56,075 nt of DNA from Ruminococcus sp. UBA4385. GTDB lineage: Bacteria; Bacillota_A; Clostridia; Oscillospirales; Ruminococcaceae. The notes beneath the pieces were generated by a model that was not told the DNA's origin, ran no database searches, and saw only the letters and a list, made by a program, of their open reading frames with translations. Positions 1 to 8,471 of this stretch are shown here, in pieces; within the stretch, counting starts at the first letter, position 1; every line of letters starts with the position of its first letter. Made by a program: the position numbers and the translations under genes. The stretch lies in the NCBI GenBank assembly GCA_002391065.1, contig DGRP01000078.1, positions 1 to 56,075 on the forward strand, in the 5' to 3' direction.

Positions 1-1
1 A

Positions 2-30
2 GACCCCTTTTAAAAGAACTTTTGCGACAA
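2..30 (-). repeat. Dispersed repeat family A, copy 1
   Basis: Read on the minus strand, this 29-nt segment matches 51790-51818 on the plus strand with one difference (TTGTC versus TTGTT at its start). It contains the small palindrome AAAAGTTCTTTT followed by AAAAGGGGTC. In both places it lies directly after a stem-loop that follows a gene. The copy may continue beyond the left edge of the window. Confidence 0.75.
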
Positions 31-31
31 G

Positions 32-61
32 CAGAGACTGCTGAAAGCTCAGCAGTCTCTG
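32..61 (-). terminator. Stem-loop after the HD-GYP gene
   Basis: A perfect 13-bp stem (32-44 pairs with 49-61, arms CAGAGACTGCTGA and TCAGCAGTCTCTG) with a 4-nt loop lies 16 nt beyond the stop codon of the HD-GYP gene. The following minus-strand sequence is CTTGTCGC, not a clean U-run, so termination is likely but not typical. It is joined to repeat family A. Confidence 0.6.
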
Positions 62-77
62 TGTAAATCATACTGTT

Positions 78-1772
78 TTACGAATCGACCTTCCTGTAGT
101 ACTCCTCAAACCGAGGTCTTGCCGCCTGATAGTAGGGCTCAAGCCGCTTGTCGAAGTGCTTTCCCATGCCCTCCGTGATTATGCTGTCAGCCTGCTCGAA
201 GGACATTCTCTCCTTGTACACTCTCTTGCTGACGAGAGCATCGTATACATCGGCAATAGCCATAATACGGGCTTCAAGAGGTATCTCATCACCCTTTAAG
301 CCCTCGGGATAGCCCGAGCCGTCCCAGCGCTCATGGTGATAGTGAGCAACGTTCTCGGCAATATTTCGGAAATAGTCATCATCGGTACCCTCAAGCACCT
401 TATGTACGATGTTAGCACCCTCTGCGGCATGAACCTTCATTTTCTCAAATTCCCAGTCCTCAAATCTGCCGGGCTTTCTGAGGATAGCATCGTCAACGGC
501 AATCTTTCCGAGGTCATGCATAGGTGCGGCCTTGATTATAGCCCGACAGAACTCATCGCTGAGCCCGAACACATCGTTTTTCTGTATCTCAGCCACCAGC
601 ATACGGACCACATCGCTTGTTCTTCTGATATGACCGCCTGTTGAATTGTCACGGCTCTCGACCATAGTTGCCATACCGAGAATAAACTGGTCATGCATTT
701 CAACAATATGACGGGTCTTCTGAGCAACCTCTTCCTTCAGCGAGTTGTTGAATGAGTCAAGCAGAGCAATATACTGCTGATTCTGAGTGTCATCTGTTAT
801 AAAAAACTGATAGCCCCTCTTCTGCTTGCCGTCAAAGAGGAAGGTAATATTAACAAGATAGCTTTTATCTCCTATATCATAGTGAAGGCTGTTTTTGCTG
901 TTGTCCTCTCTGAAATCTCTGAGCCACACAAGTGCCGTATCACGAAGCTTTTCGTTCGAGCCTACGGGCTTGTCAACAGTCAGCTCACGAAGCTCGGGAA
1001 AGATTGTTTTAGCTGTTTCGTTGCTTCCGAGATAGTGAAAGTGAAAATCAAAGGATATAAAGCCTGTATCACCCTTTTCCACCAGCGAATCTATCGCTGT
1101 GTCCGTAATATCGTAAAGGCATACTCTGTGCATAATGAGCAGGTATATCACCTGAGCAAAAGCATAGGCAGCAGGCAATAACTCAATATTCGGAATAATT
1201 CTTCGTACACCGAAAAAGGCGATAAGGCAAACAATATTCGGCAGTATCAGCAGATAGATGATCTTACGGGAAGCATCTCTCTTCTTGAAATAGCTGTATA
1301 CTATTCCTGCGATACTTCCTATAAAGCAGCCGATAATAAACACATAGAACAGGTTGTGTACAAAGGCATATTTTTTATGCAGCAGAGTAACACCGTTGTT
1401 CCTCTCAAAGCTCAGGCTCTTATAGTAGTAGTGCTGCCTTTCCATAGTCATAATAAACATGAAAAACACAGTTGCCAGCGTCATAAGCCCTGTTCTCAGC
1501 CACTTGTTGAATTTCAGGTGACAAAGGCTGTAAACGCTCAGCATAATAAAGAGAGCATTGTAGCAGCCGCCTATATAGATTACCTTGTTGGCGGCTATCG
1601 CAGTTTCAAGACTTCGGGCGCTTGCAAACAAAGCATATCCGACATTTGAGACAGGCACAAAGATAAATATCAGAGTGAAATGTACACCAAGATGCTTGTG
1701 CCATGAGAATGTATACACAAGAGACAGTCCCAGAGATATTACAAGCAGCACCCAGTAATAAAGCTCTATCAT
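78..1772 (-). CDS. Membrane HD-GYP domain protein, putative cyclic-di-GMP phosphodiesterase
   Basis: This 564-residue protein probably hydrolyses cyclic di-GMP at the inner face of the membrane. The first 220 residues hold about seven hydrophobic segments, as in the 7TM N-terminus of some histidine kinases. A PAS-like linker follows, then an HD-GYP domain over roughly residues 345-545. The metal-binding signature HDLGKI and the HHERWDGSGYP motif are intact. The start has an AAAGGG ribosome site. It begins 42 nt downstream of rnfB, with only a weak stem-loop (1797-1816, overlapping the rnfB stop) between, so it may be the last gene of the rnf operon. That would tie a second-messenger enzyme to energy metabolism; this link is inference. 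Confidence 0.85.
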   Translation of the reverse strand: MIELYYWVLLVISLGLSLVYTFSWHKHLGVHFTLIFIFVPVSNVGYALFASARSLETAIAANKVIYIGGCYNALFIMLSVYSLCHLKFNKWLRTGLMTLATVFFMFIMTMERQHYYYKSLSFERNNGVTLLHKKYAFVHNLFYVFIIGCFIGSIAGIVYSYFKKRDASRKIIYLLILPNIVCLIAFFGVRRIIPNIELLPAAYAFAQVIYLLIMHRVCLYDITDTAIDSLVEKGDTGFISFDFHFHYLGSNETAKTIFPELRELTVDKPVGSNEKLRDTALVWLRDFREDNSKNSLHYDIGDKSYLVNITFLFDGKQKRGYQFFITDDTQNQQYIALLDSFNNSLKEEVAQKTRHIVEMHDQFILGMATMVESRDNSTGGHIRRTSDVVRMLVAEIQKNDVFGLSDEFCRAIIKAAPMHDLGKIAVDDAILRKPGRFEDWEFEKMKVHAAEGANIVHKVLEGTDDDYFRNIAENVAHYHHERWDGSGYPEGLKGDEIPLEARIMAIADVYDALVSKRVYKERMSFEQADSIITEGMGKHFDKRLEPYYQAARPRFEEYYRKVDS

Positions 1773-1814
1773 AGAATGATTTCCCTTTCACTTTTCAAGC
1801 CTGATACAGCAGGC

Positions 1815-2627
1815 TTAGCAGCTTTCGGCAGTACCGAGATGATTGATAGTTTTTACTGCTCCGAACTTGCATACCTCAACGCAGGTCCCACAGTTAGTGC
1901 AGAGATCATAGTCGATAACCGCATGGTTATTAATGACCTTTATAGCCTCGGACGGGCAGTTCTTTTCGCAGAGCTTACAGCCCACGCAGCCGTTCGGGCA
2001 GATTTTTTTGGTATCCTTTGCCGTGTCCTTTGAGGAGCACAGCACTTCTACCTTCTGAGTTGAAGGCCTTATCGCAATAAGCTTGTTCGGACAGGCAGTC
2101 GCACAAAGGCCGCAGCCTATGCACAGTCTGTGGTCAACAACAGCGATCCTGTTTTTTATCCTGATCGCACCTGTCGGGCAGACATTCACACAGTCTCCGT
2201 ATCCGAGGCAGCCGCTTGTGCAGAGCTTGCTTCCGTTATAGTACATATTGCAGGCAGCGCAGGACTGTATGCCGTCATAGAGATACTTGTTAGGTGTTGC
2301 ATCGCAGTCGCCGCTGCAGCGCACGAAGGCTGTCAGCTCAACAACATCACGGGCTTCTTTTCCCATGATAGCTGCGATCCTTGCCGCAGTAGCATCGCCG
2401 CCCGGGCGGCAGAGGTTACAGTCAGCACCTCTTTCAACAACCGCCGCCGCATAGTCGGCACAGCCCGAATATCCGCAGCCGCCGCAGTTAGCCTGAGGCA
2501 AAGCGTCATTTATTTCGGTTATGCGCTTATCCTCTTTTACCTCAAACACCTTTGAGGCGGCGGTCAGAGCAGCACCCGAGACAACTCCCAGTGCCGCAAA
2601 TATAGCGATCGGTATTAAAACCGTCAT
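1815..2627 (-). CDS. rnfB: Rnf complex subunit B, iron-sulfur electron carrier
   Basis: RnfB takes electrons from reduced ferredoxin and passes them into the Rnf membrane complex. This 270-residue protein has an N-terminal hydrophobic anchor (about residues 3-22). The four-cysteine motif of the RnfB/NqrF-like cluster domain follows (NCGGCGYSGCADY, with a further Cys pair). The rest is ferredoxin-like, with clusters at CSGDC, CIGCGLCATACP, CVGCKLCEKNCP and CTNCGTCVEVC. Length and order fit the clostridial form. The start has a GGAGG site, 13 nt after rnfA. A 7-bp stem-loop (1797-1803 with 1810-1816) overlaps its stop codon and has no U-run. Confidence 0.96.
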   Translation of the reverse strand: MTVLIPIAIFAALGVVSGAALTAASKVFEVKEDKRITEINDALPQANCGGCGYSGCADYAAAVVERGADCNLCRPGGDATAARIAAIMGKEARDVVELTAFVRCSGDCDATPNKYLYDGIQSCAACNMYYNGSKLCTSGCLGYGDCVNVCPTGAIRIKNRIAVVDHRLCIGCGLCATACPNKLIAIRPSTQKVEVLCSSKDTAKDTKKICPNGCVGCKLCEKNCPSEAIKVINNHAVIDYDLCTNCGTCVEVCKFGAVKTINHLGTAESC

Positions 2628-2640
2628 ACATTCCCCTCCG

Positions 2641-3210
2641 TCAGATTATTCCCGAAAAGCCCATAAAGCTGAGCGAAACAATAGCCGCAGCAATAAGTGT
2701 CGCAGGCGCACCGCTGAAAGCCTTAGGAAAGTCGCAGTCAGCTATTCTTGCCCTTACACCGCTGAAAAGCACCAGTGCAAGCGTAAACGCAGCACCTGTT
2801 CCGAATGCATTTGTTATGGACTTCAGAAAGCCGTATCCGTTGTCAATGTTCGAGATAGTAACTCCCAGTACCGCACAGTTAGTAGTTATAAGCGGCAGAT
2901 AAACTCCGAGCGCTCTGTAAAGCGGCGGAAGCATTTTTTTGAGAACCATCTCAACAAGCTGAACAAACAGCGCTATCACAAGAATGAAAGCGATAGTTTT
3001 CAGATACGTTATATCATAGTGTTCGAGAAGCTTATACACAGGATAGGTGCAGGCACTTGCACAAACCATTACGAAGATAACAGCCGCACCCATTCCCACA
3101 GATGACTTTATCTGCTTTGAAACTCCCAGAAACGGGCAGATCCCCATGAACTGCGAGAGCACTATGTTATTTACGAACACACAGCTAACTATCAGCAGAA
3201 TGTAGCTCAT
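2641..3210 (-). CDS. rnfA: Rnf complex membrane subunit A
   Basis: RnfA is one of the two homologous, inverted membrane subunits (with RnfE) that form the core of the ferredoxin:NAD+ oxidoreductase and hold an intramembrane iron-sulfur centre. The 189-residue protein is almost entirely hydrophobic with about six membrane segments. It has the family signatures FMGICPFLGVS near residue 25 and TTNCAVLGV near residue 110, including the conserved cysteines. Its ATG overlaps the TGA of rnfE (ATGA), which implies translational coupling. Confidence 0.96.
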   Translation of the reverse strand: MSYILLIVSCVFVNNIVLSQFMGICPFLGVSKQIKSSVGMGAAVIFVMVCASACTYPVYKLLEHYDITYLKTIAFILVIALFVQLVEMVLKKMLPPLYRALGVYLPLITTNCAVLGVTISNIDNGYGFLKSITNAFGTGAAFTLALVLFSGVRARIADCDFPKAFSGAPATLIAAAIVSLSFMGFSGII

Positions 3211-3902
3211 ACAGCGTCTGCCTCCTTTCTCTCACAGGAGAGCTTCTCCTCGTCGGAGCAGAACTGCGCACTCGGACAGCCTGCACAGCCGATCTCGGCA
3301 GGCGGCTTTCTGTCCTTCAGCTTGCAGACTATCGCAATAAGTATGCCCAGCACGAAAAAGCCTCCTGCAGGCATAATAAAGATAGTCATAGGGTGCTTTG
3401 AGAGCCACGGTATAGTCAGCCCGAACCACGAGCCTGTTCCGAGTATCTCTCTTATGCTTCCCATGCAGAAGAGCGTAAGCGTAAAGCCTATGCCCATTCC
3501 AAGCCCGTCAAGCACAGACTTGAACACAGGGTTCTTGCTTGCAAAAGCCTCGGCACGCCCGAGGATAATGCAGTTTACCGTAATAAGCGAGAGAAACACC
3601 CCCAGTTCCTTATGAAGTGCAGGCAGATAGCCCTTCATAAGAAAGTCTATGAGGGTAACAAAGCCTGCGATAATAACAATGTAAGAGGGCAGTCTGACTG
3701 CCTTTGGTATCACATTTTTGAGAAGCGAAATAACAAGGTTCGAGCAAACAAGCACAAAGGTAGTTGCAAGCCCCATGCCTATTCCGTTTGAAGCAAGGGT
3801 AGTTACCGCAAGTGTCGGGCACATACCCAGAAGCGTAACAAGGTTCGGATTCTCCTTGATGATGCCCTTGGTCAGCTCATACAGGTTTGAGTGCTCAGTC
3901 AC
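3207..3902 (-). CDS. rnfE: Rnf complex membrane subunit E
   Basis: RnfE pairs with RnfA in the membrane core of Rnf. I chose the GTG at 3902, giving 231 residues, because AAGGAGGCGATC precedes it at normal spacing. An upstream ATG at 3938 would lie inside rnfG and adds a basic stretch without family support. The GTG overlaps the rnfG stop by 8 nt. The family motifs GMCPTLAVT and TVNCIILGRAEAFA are present, with about six membrane segments. The C-terminal tail carries extra cysteines (CAGCPSAQFC) on a polar segment, which is unusual for RnfE. Confidence 0.95.
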   Translation of the reverse strand: MTEHSNLYELTKGIIKENPNLVTLLGMCPTLAVTTLASNGIGMGLATTFVLVCSNLVISLLKNVIPKAVRLPSYIVIIAGFVTLIDFLMKGYLPALHKELGVFLSLITVNCIILGRAEAFASKNPVFKSVLDGLGMGIGFTLTLFCMGSIREILGTGSWFGLTIPWLSKHPMTIFIMPAGGFFVLGILIAIVCKLKDRKPPAEIGCAGCPSAQFCSDEEKLSCERKEADAV

Positions 3903-4455
3903 CGAAGATCGCCTCCTTGTTCTTGCTGAATATATCAAGGCACTCCCTGACAGCCTTTTTCATACCCTTTGAGGAGAATGTGGCCGCAGTGACATTATCA
4001 ATGCCGTCGATGTTAGTCTCGGCATCTGCCTTCAGAAACTTCTTTGTGAAGCTTTTGTCCTGCACCTTAGTACCAAGCCCGGGGGTCTCGCCTATTGATA
4101 CAAACTCAATTCCCTGAACCTTACCGTCCGAATCAAGCCCCACCAGCAGATGCAGTCCTCCCTTTGAGTAGCCGTCTTCGGTTATCTCAATAATGCAGTT
4201 TGAGGCATTCCTGTCAACAATTATGCTGTTTATATTCTTGTTCCCGAAGTTCACGGGAGCTTTTTTTCCGTCTTTTTCTTCTGTGAGCATTTCATATTCA
4301 GCTTCACCGAAGATGTTTTTACAGCCCGTTTTTAGCTCATCTGTCATAACACCTGTGAGGTCAACATAGGTGACATTGTAGGCAAGCGCCAGCAGTCCCG
4401 AAACAACCACACAGATAATAGTCAGCACGAGGGGCGGCATGAGCTTTTCTTTCAT
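3895..4455 (-). CDS. rnfG: Rnf complex subunit G, covalent FMN protein
   Basis: RnfG carries a covalently bound FMN facing the outside of the membrane and moves electrons between RnfD and RnfC. This 186-residue protein has one N-terminal membrane anchor (about residues 5-28) and an FMN-binding domain. The flavinylation site is read as VTAATFSSKG near residue 150, where the second Thr is the expected attachment residue. An ApbE flavin transferase is encoded upstream in the same unit. Its ATG overlaps the rnfD stop by 4 nt (4452-4455). Confidence 0.95.
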   Translation of the reverse strand: MKEKLMPPLVLTIICVVVSGLLALAYNVTYVDLTGVMTDELKTGCKNIFGEAEYEMLTEEKDGKKAPVNFGNKNINSIIVDRNASNCIIEITEDGYSKGGLHLLVGLDSDGKVQGIEFVSIGETPGLGTKVQDKSFTKKFLKADAETNIDGIDNVTAATFSSKGMKKAVRECLDIFSKNKEAIFGD

Positions 4456-5381
4456 GACTTCGCCTCCTCATTGTGCTTAACAGCTCCGAAGGGCTTTGTA
4501 AGTATAGCCATATCAATGTACGGAGTAATAATATTCATAAGCAGTATCGAGTACGAAACACCCTCGGGATAAGAGCCCCAGAAGCGTATCACGCAGGTAA
4601 TTATTCCGCAGCCGACACCGAAGATCACCTTTCCCAATGAGGATATCGGAGTAGTTACATAGTCAGTAGCCATAAATATAGCTCCGAGCATAATTCCTCC
4701 CGAAAGGATCTGATAAAGCGGGTCCTGATCGAATATCCACGAGAAAACATACACGGTCCCGATATAGGCGATCGGCGCATGGGGAGTGATAACCTTCATT
4801 ATAACAAGGTACACTCCGCCCAATAGCAAAGCTGCCGCCGAGGTCTCTCCGAGACAGCCTGCTGTCTTTCCGATAAACAGGTCTATGTACTCCTCGGCTC
4901 TTGTTGCAAGTGGCGTAGCACCCGTAACGATCTTGTCAGGGTTATAGAATGGGATAGCCCATTTGGTCATTTCTCCCGTAAATGAGAGCATAAGTACTAT
5001 TCTTCCGACAGCGGCAGGGTTTGCGAAGTTCTGCCCGAGACCGCCGAAAAGCTGCTTGACTATAACAATAGCCACAAAAGTACCTATCACAGCCATCCAG
5101 TACGGAAGCGTAACAGGGAGATTAAATGCCAGTATCATTCCTGTAACTGCTGCCGAAAGGTCGCCTGTAGAGTTTGGCTTTTTCATAACAAGGTTGCAGA
5201 GCCTTTCCCATACAATAGCCGAGAGCACACAGCAGCCTGTCAGCATAAGGGCTCTTCCGCCGAAGAAGTATGCCGACATACCAAGAGCAGGAAAAAGACC
5301 TATCATAACGTGCAGCATTATCTTTGATGTAGTAGTCCCGCTTCTCACATGAGGTGAGGGGCTTACTGTTAGTTTTTGCAT
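4452..5381 (-). CDS. rnfD: Rnf complex membrane subunit D, covalent FMN protein
   Basis: RnfD is the large membrane subunit, related to NqrB, with a covalently bound FMN; it lies in the ion-translocating path. The 309-residue protein opens with the family sequence LTVSPSPHVRSGTTTSKIM and has about eight to ten membrane segments. The flavinylation motif GATPLAT lies near residue 155, with Thr as attachment residue. It is preceded by AGGAGAAAGACA before the ATG and lies 10 nt after rnfC. Confidence 0.96.
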   Translation of the reverse strand: MQKLTVSPSPHVRSGTTTSKIMLHVMIGLFPALGMSAYFFGGRALMLTGCCVLSAIVWERLCNLVMKKPNSTGDLSAAVTGMILAFNLPVTLPYWMAVIGTFVAIVIVKQLFGGLGQNFANPAAVGRIVLMLSFTGEMTKWAIPFYNPDKIVTGATPLATRAEEYIDLFIGKTAGCLGETSAAALLLGGVYLVIMKVITPHAPIAYIGTVYVFSWIFDQDPLYQILSGGIMLGAIFMATDYVTTPISSLGKVIFGVGCGIITCVIRFWGSYPEGVSYSILLMNIITPYIDMAILTKPFGAVKHNEEAKS

Positions 5382-5391
5382 TGTCTTTCTC

Positions 5392-6693
5392 CTATCTTCT
5401 GAGTAATTTCTTGGCTAAGCGGTGTTTTTCCGCCAGAGGTCTTTTAGCAGGGCAGACATAAGAGCATGAGCCGCAGCTTATGCACAGTCCGACCTTGAGC
5501 TTTTCAAGCCTGTGAGTGTCCCTCTTATCGTATGCCTTCTCCAGATATGTAGGCATAAGCCCCATAGGACAGACTCTTATACAGCGGCCGCAGCGTATGC
5601 AGTTTGTCTGACCGCTTTCAAGTATTTCATTTTTATTGATCTTGGGCACTCCGAAAGCAAGCAGACCGTTCATAGTCTTTATAGTCGGAAGCTCCGTATC
5701 GTAAATGCATACACCCATCATAGGACCGCCCGAGATTATTTTCTCGGCATTATCAAGCTGAGTGTCCGCAAATTTCAGAAGCTCCGACACAGGGGTCCCG
5801 ATAAGCGCTCTCACATTACATGGGGTAGAAACAATATCTCCGTCAATTGTCACACGTCTTGAAATAAGGGGCATACCGTTTTTTACATAGCCGCCGAAAA
5901 AGCCTGCGGTGCTTACATTCATAACGATAACACCCTGATCGGCAGGCAGCTCGCCCTCACGGACAGTACGGCCTATCAGGTTATAGATGAGAGTTTTCTC
6001 CGCCCCCTGAGGGTACGAAGAGCGCAGTACCTTTACATTTATATTATCATACTTCGCCGCCTTTTCCTGCATCAGGCGAATGGCGTCGGGCTTGTTGTTT
6101 TCAATTCCGATAAATGCTCTGTCAATTCCGAGTATCTGCATAATGAGAGAAACTGCCGAAATCACATTATCAGCATCTTCAAGCATTTCTCTGTGGTCGC
6201 TTGTGATATAGGGCTCGCACTCTGCGGCATTGATTATGAGCGTATCAACGTGGTGTCTTTCCTCGTTGTAGTTGAGCTTCAGGTGTGTCGGGAAGCCGGC
6301 GCCGCCCAGACCGCAGCAGCCCGATTCTCTGAGAGCTTCACAAAGGCTCTTCTTATCTGTTATCTTGGGTGGCTTTATATCGGGAGATATTTCCTGCTTT
6401 CCGTCAGCCTCTATTTCAACGGTTTTGCATTTTCTTCCTGCTGCCATAAGAAGCTCGCCTATAGCCGTAACAGTTCCCGAGACAGACGAATGAACAGGGC
6501 ATGAGAGAATCTGCTCGCTGTCTCCTATCTTCTGCCCGACAAGCACCCTGTCGCCTTTTTTGACAAGGGGCTCGCAGGCACTTCCCAGGCTCTGCGACAT
6601 AGGAATGATGACCTTTTCAGGGGCTGCCATCTCTATTGTTTCGCATGAAGCCGTATTTTTGTTATGCTTTAGCTTTGTGCCGTTTATTTTCAT
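5392..6693 (-). CDS. rnfC: Rnf complex subunit C, NADH-binding peripheral subunit
   Basis: RnfC is the peripheral subunit that binds NAD(H) and FMN and closes the path between ferredoxin and NAD+. The 433-residue protein has an N-terminal RnfC barrel domain, then the nucleotide-binding glycine-rich stretch GCCGLGGAGFPTHLK near residue 128. An SLBB-type segment follows. Two 4Fe-4S motifs close it: CIRCGRCIRVCP and CISCGSCSYVCP at the C-terminus. It starts the rnfCDGEAB order typical of clostridia, behind an AAGGAGATTTTT site. The direction of ion pumping and the ion (Na+ or H+) cannot be told from sequence by eye. Confidence 0.96.
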   Translation of the reverse strand: MKINGTKLKHNKNTASCETIEMAAPEKVIIPMSQSLGSACEPLVKKGDRVLVGQKIGDSEQILSCPVHSSVSGTVTAIGELLMAAGRKCKTVEIEADGKQEISPDIKPPKITDKKSLCEALRESGCCGLGGAGFPTHLKLNYNEERHHVDTLIINAAECEPYITSDHREMLEDADNVISAVSLIMQILGIDRAFIGIENNKPDAIRLMQEKAAKYDNINVKVLRSSYPQGAEKTLIYNLIGRTVREGELPADQGVIVMNVSTAGFFGGYVKNGMPLISRRVTIDGDIVSTPCNVRALIGTPVSELLKFADTQLDNAEKIISGGPMMGVCIYDTELPTIKTMNGLLAFGVPKINKNEILESGQTNCIRCGRCIRVCPMGLMPTYLEKAYDKRDTHRLEKLKVGLCISCGSCSYVCPAKRPLAEKHRLAKKLLRR

Positions 6694-6715
6694 AAAAATC
6701 TCCTTGATGAGAAAA

Positions 6716-7366
6716 TCATAGCTCCGCTTTTATAGTGCTGACAGCACCCCAGCTTTTCAGAACCTCAACCTTTGAGAAGTTTGCATTCCTGAGTGCTTCT
6801 AGCTCGTGCTCCAGTGTCAGCGGAGTGTCATAATGGCAGATGACATCATAGCCCATGCTCTCTTCGTGCCTAAGCCTGTCAAGGTCATCGAAATTTTTGC
6901 GCTCCTCAAGCTCCGAGTCTGCAAAGGTATCCGTCAGGATAAAATATCCGCCGTGCTTTAGCGCCTGTCTTACTCTTCTGTAAAGGGCAGACTTGCTCCT
7001 CTGTGTATAGTGGTGAAGCGCCTCGACCGATACAATGCAGTCAAAAGCAGTTATACCGAAAATAATATCAAAGAAAGAACCTCTTACAGCTCTCAGCTTT
7101 TTATCGGGGAACTTGCTCTTCATTTTTTCAAGCATACCCTGTGACAGATCAATACCTGTCACGGCAGCTTCGGGGTTTATCGCATAAAGGAACTCAAGCT
7201 CCAGACCTGTGCCGCAGCCGAGGTCAAGCACTCTCGCACCTGCCTTTTTGGGAAGCTGCAGAGCAGTGAACTTATAGAATTCACCTGCATTCCCGACCTC
7301 TTCGAGAGCAGTGCGGTCATAGCTGTCAGCTCTGCTGTTAAAAAACGAATCCATTCTTTCGAGCAT
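6716..7366 (-). CDS. Class I SAM-dependent methyltransferase
   Basis: A 216-residue soluble enzyme with the SAM-binding motif VLDLGCGTGLELEFL near residue 46 and the second acidic motif TGIDLS near residue 72. The post-III motif LKHGGYFILTDTF is also present. The substrate cannot be named. It lies between apbE and rnfC with gaps of 55 and 22 nt and on the same strand, so it is probably cotranscribed with the redox genes. A role in quinone, flavin or small-molecule methylation near Rnf is possible but not shown. Confidence 0.85.
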   Translation of the reverse strand: MLERMDSFFNSRADSYDRTALEEVGNAGEFYKFTALQLPKKAGARVLDLGCGTGLELEFLYAINPEAAVTGIDLSQGMLEKMKSKFPDKKLRAVRGSFFDIIFGITAFDCIVSVEALHHYTQRSKSALYRRVRQALKHGGYFILTDTFADSELEERKNFDDLDRLRHEESMGYDVICHYDTPLTLEHELEALRNANFSKVEVLKSWGAVSTIKAEL

Positions 7367-7421
7367 AACTTTATCCCCCTTTGGTTTTTTATGAGGCTTT
7401 GCGCCTCTCTATGCAGTTTGA

Positions 7422-8441
7422 TCAGTCTGCAAAGCTGAAATACTCACTTGTAAGGCTGAGCTGACCCTTTATATTTTCCGAACAATACACCTTAGCATTC
7501 TCATCTACAGCTATCACCGAGATGTCATCACGGCTGAGCCATTCTGAGAGCTTATCCTTGCCGCCAAGATAAATACAGGTAGACAGGTAATCCGATTCTA
7601 TCCCGCTTTCTGCGATTACCGTAACGGACTGCAGTGAAGACTCCGAGGGTCTTCCTGTTTTCTCATCAAAAATGTGACAGTATCTCACACCGTCAGCCTC
7701 AAAGAAGCGCTCATATCCGCCCGATGTTGATACAAAGCAGGCATCACATTCAAGCTGAGCGCAGAGCGTATCAGGATAGAAGGGGTCTTTTATCCCGATC
7801 TTAAAGCGGCTGCCGTCAGGCTTTTTTCCATAGCAAAGTATAGACGAGCCGAATGACACAACTGCCCCCTCGGGCTTCTTTTCATCAAGAAGCTCCTTCG
7901 CCTTGTCAAGTGCATAGCCCTTTGCATCACAGCCGAGGTCTATCTTGGCGCCGTTGTCAAGGCAGCACTTGTATCCGCCGCTGCGTACAAGGTGTATATT
8001 GTTTATGTCAACGCTGCTCAGAGCAGCCTCTATCTCCTCATCGGAGGGCACCTTCGGCTCACCCGTTATATCCCAGAGCTTGGTTACAGCGCCTATAGCA
8101 ATATTACAGCCGCCGAACTCACTGTACAGCTCCTTTGAACGGCTTATAACCTCGCAGGTCTCCTCACTGATATTCATAGGCTCACCAGAAAGCCTGTTTA
8201 TCTCCGATCGTTCATCGTAAGCCGATAGCAGAGCGTCAAGCTCCTTTATGCGCCCTCTTAAATCGTCTGAAAAATCAGATGATGAGTAGAGCGTAATATC
8301 GACAGGGCAGTCCATAGCAAAGAACGCCTTTGAGAATTTCTGCACAGGCTTTTTTATATTCATGACTATCACACCCGCCGCAATCAGCACTATGCCGAAC
8401 ACCGCAGGAATGATAACTCTTTTGTTCAAGGCTTTTTTCAT
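7422..8441 (-). CDS. apbE: FAD:protein FMN transferase (ApbE family)
   Basis: ApbE moves FMN from FAD onto a Thr or Ser of target proteins outside the membrane. Here the obvious targets are RnfD and RnfG, encoded downstream in the same unit. The 339-residue protein has an N-terminal membrane anchor (about residues 8-27) without a lipobox cysteine. Family signatures are FAMDCPVDITLYS, DLGCDAKGYALDKA and the C-terminal HIFDEKTGRPSE. Its ribosome site is weak (AAAGTAATATA), and the gene begins 30 nt after the xre stop codon. Confidence 0.93.
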   Translation of the reverse strand: MKKALNKRVIIPAVFGIVLIAAGVIVMNIKKPVQKFSKAFFAMDCPVDITLYSSSDFSDDLRGRIKELDALLSAYDERSEINRLSGEPMNISEETCEVISRSKELYSEFGGCNIAIGAVTKLWDITGEPKVPSDEEIEAALSSVDINNIHLVRSGGYKCCLDNGAKIDLGCDAKGYALDKAKELLDEKKPEGAVVSFGSSILCYGKKPDGSRFKIGIKDPFYPDTLCAQLECDACFVSTSGGYERFFEADGVRYCHIFDEKTGRPSESSLQSVTVIAESGIESDYLSTCIYLGGKDKLSEWLSRDDISVIAVDENAKVYCSENIKGQLSLTSEYFSFAD

Positions 8442-8471
8442 TATATTACTTTACTTTTGTAAGAATTTATG

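Noticed and set aside
7381..7410. Hairpin GAGGC-TTTGC-GCCTC between apbE and the methyltransferase as a terminator
   Set aside because: Stem is short and no U-run follows on the minus strand, so the operon is read as continuous.
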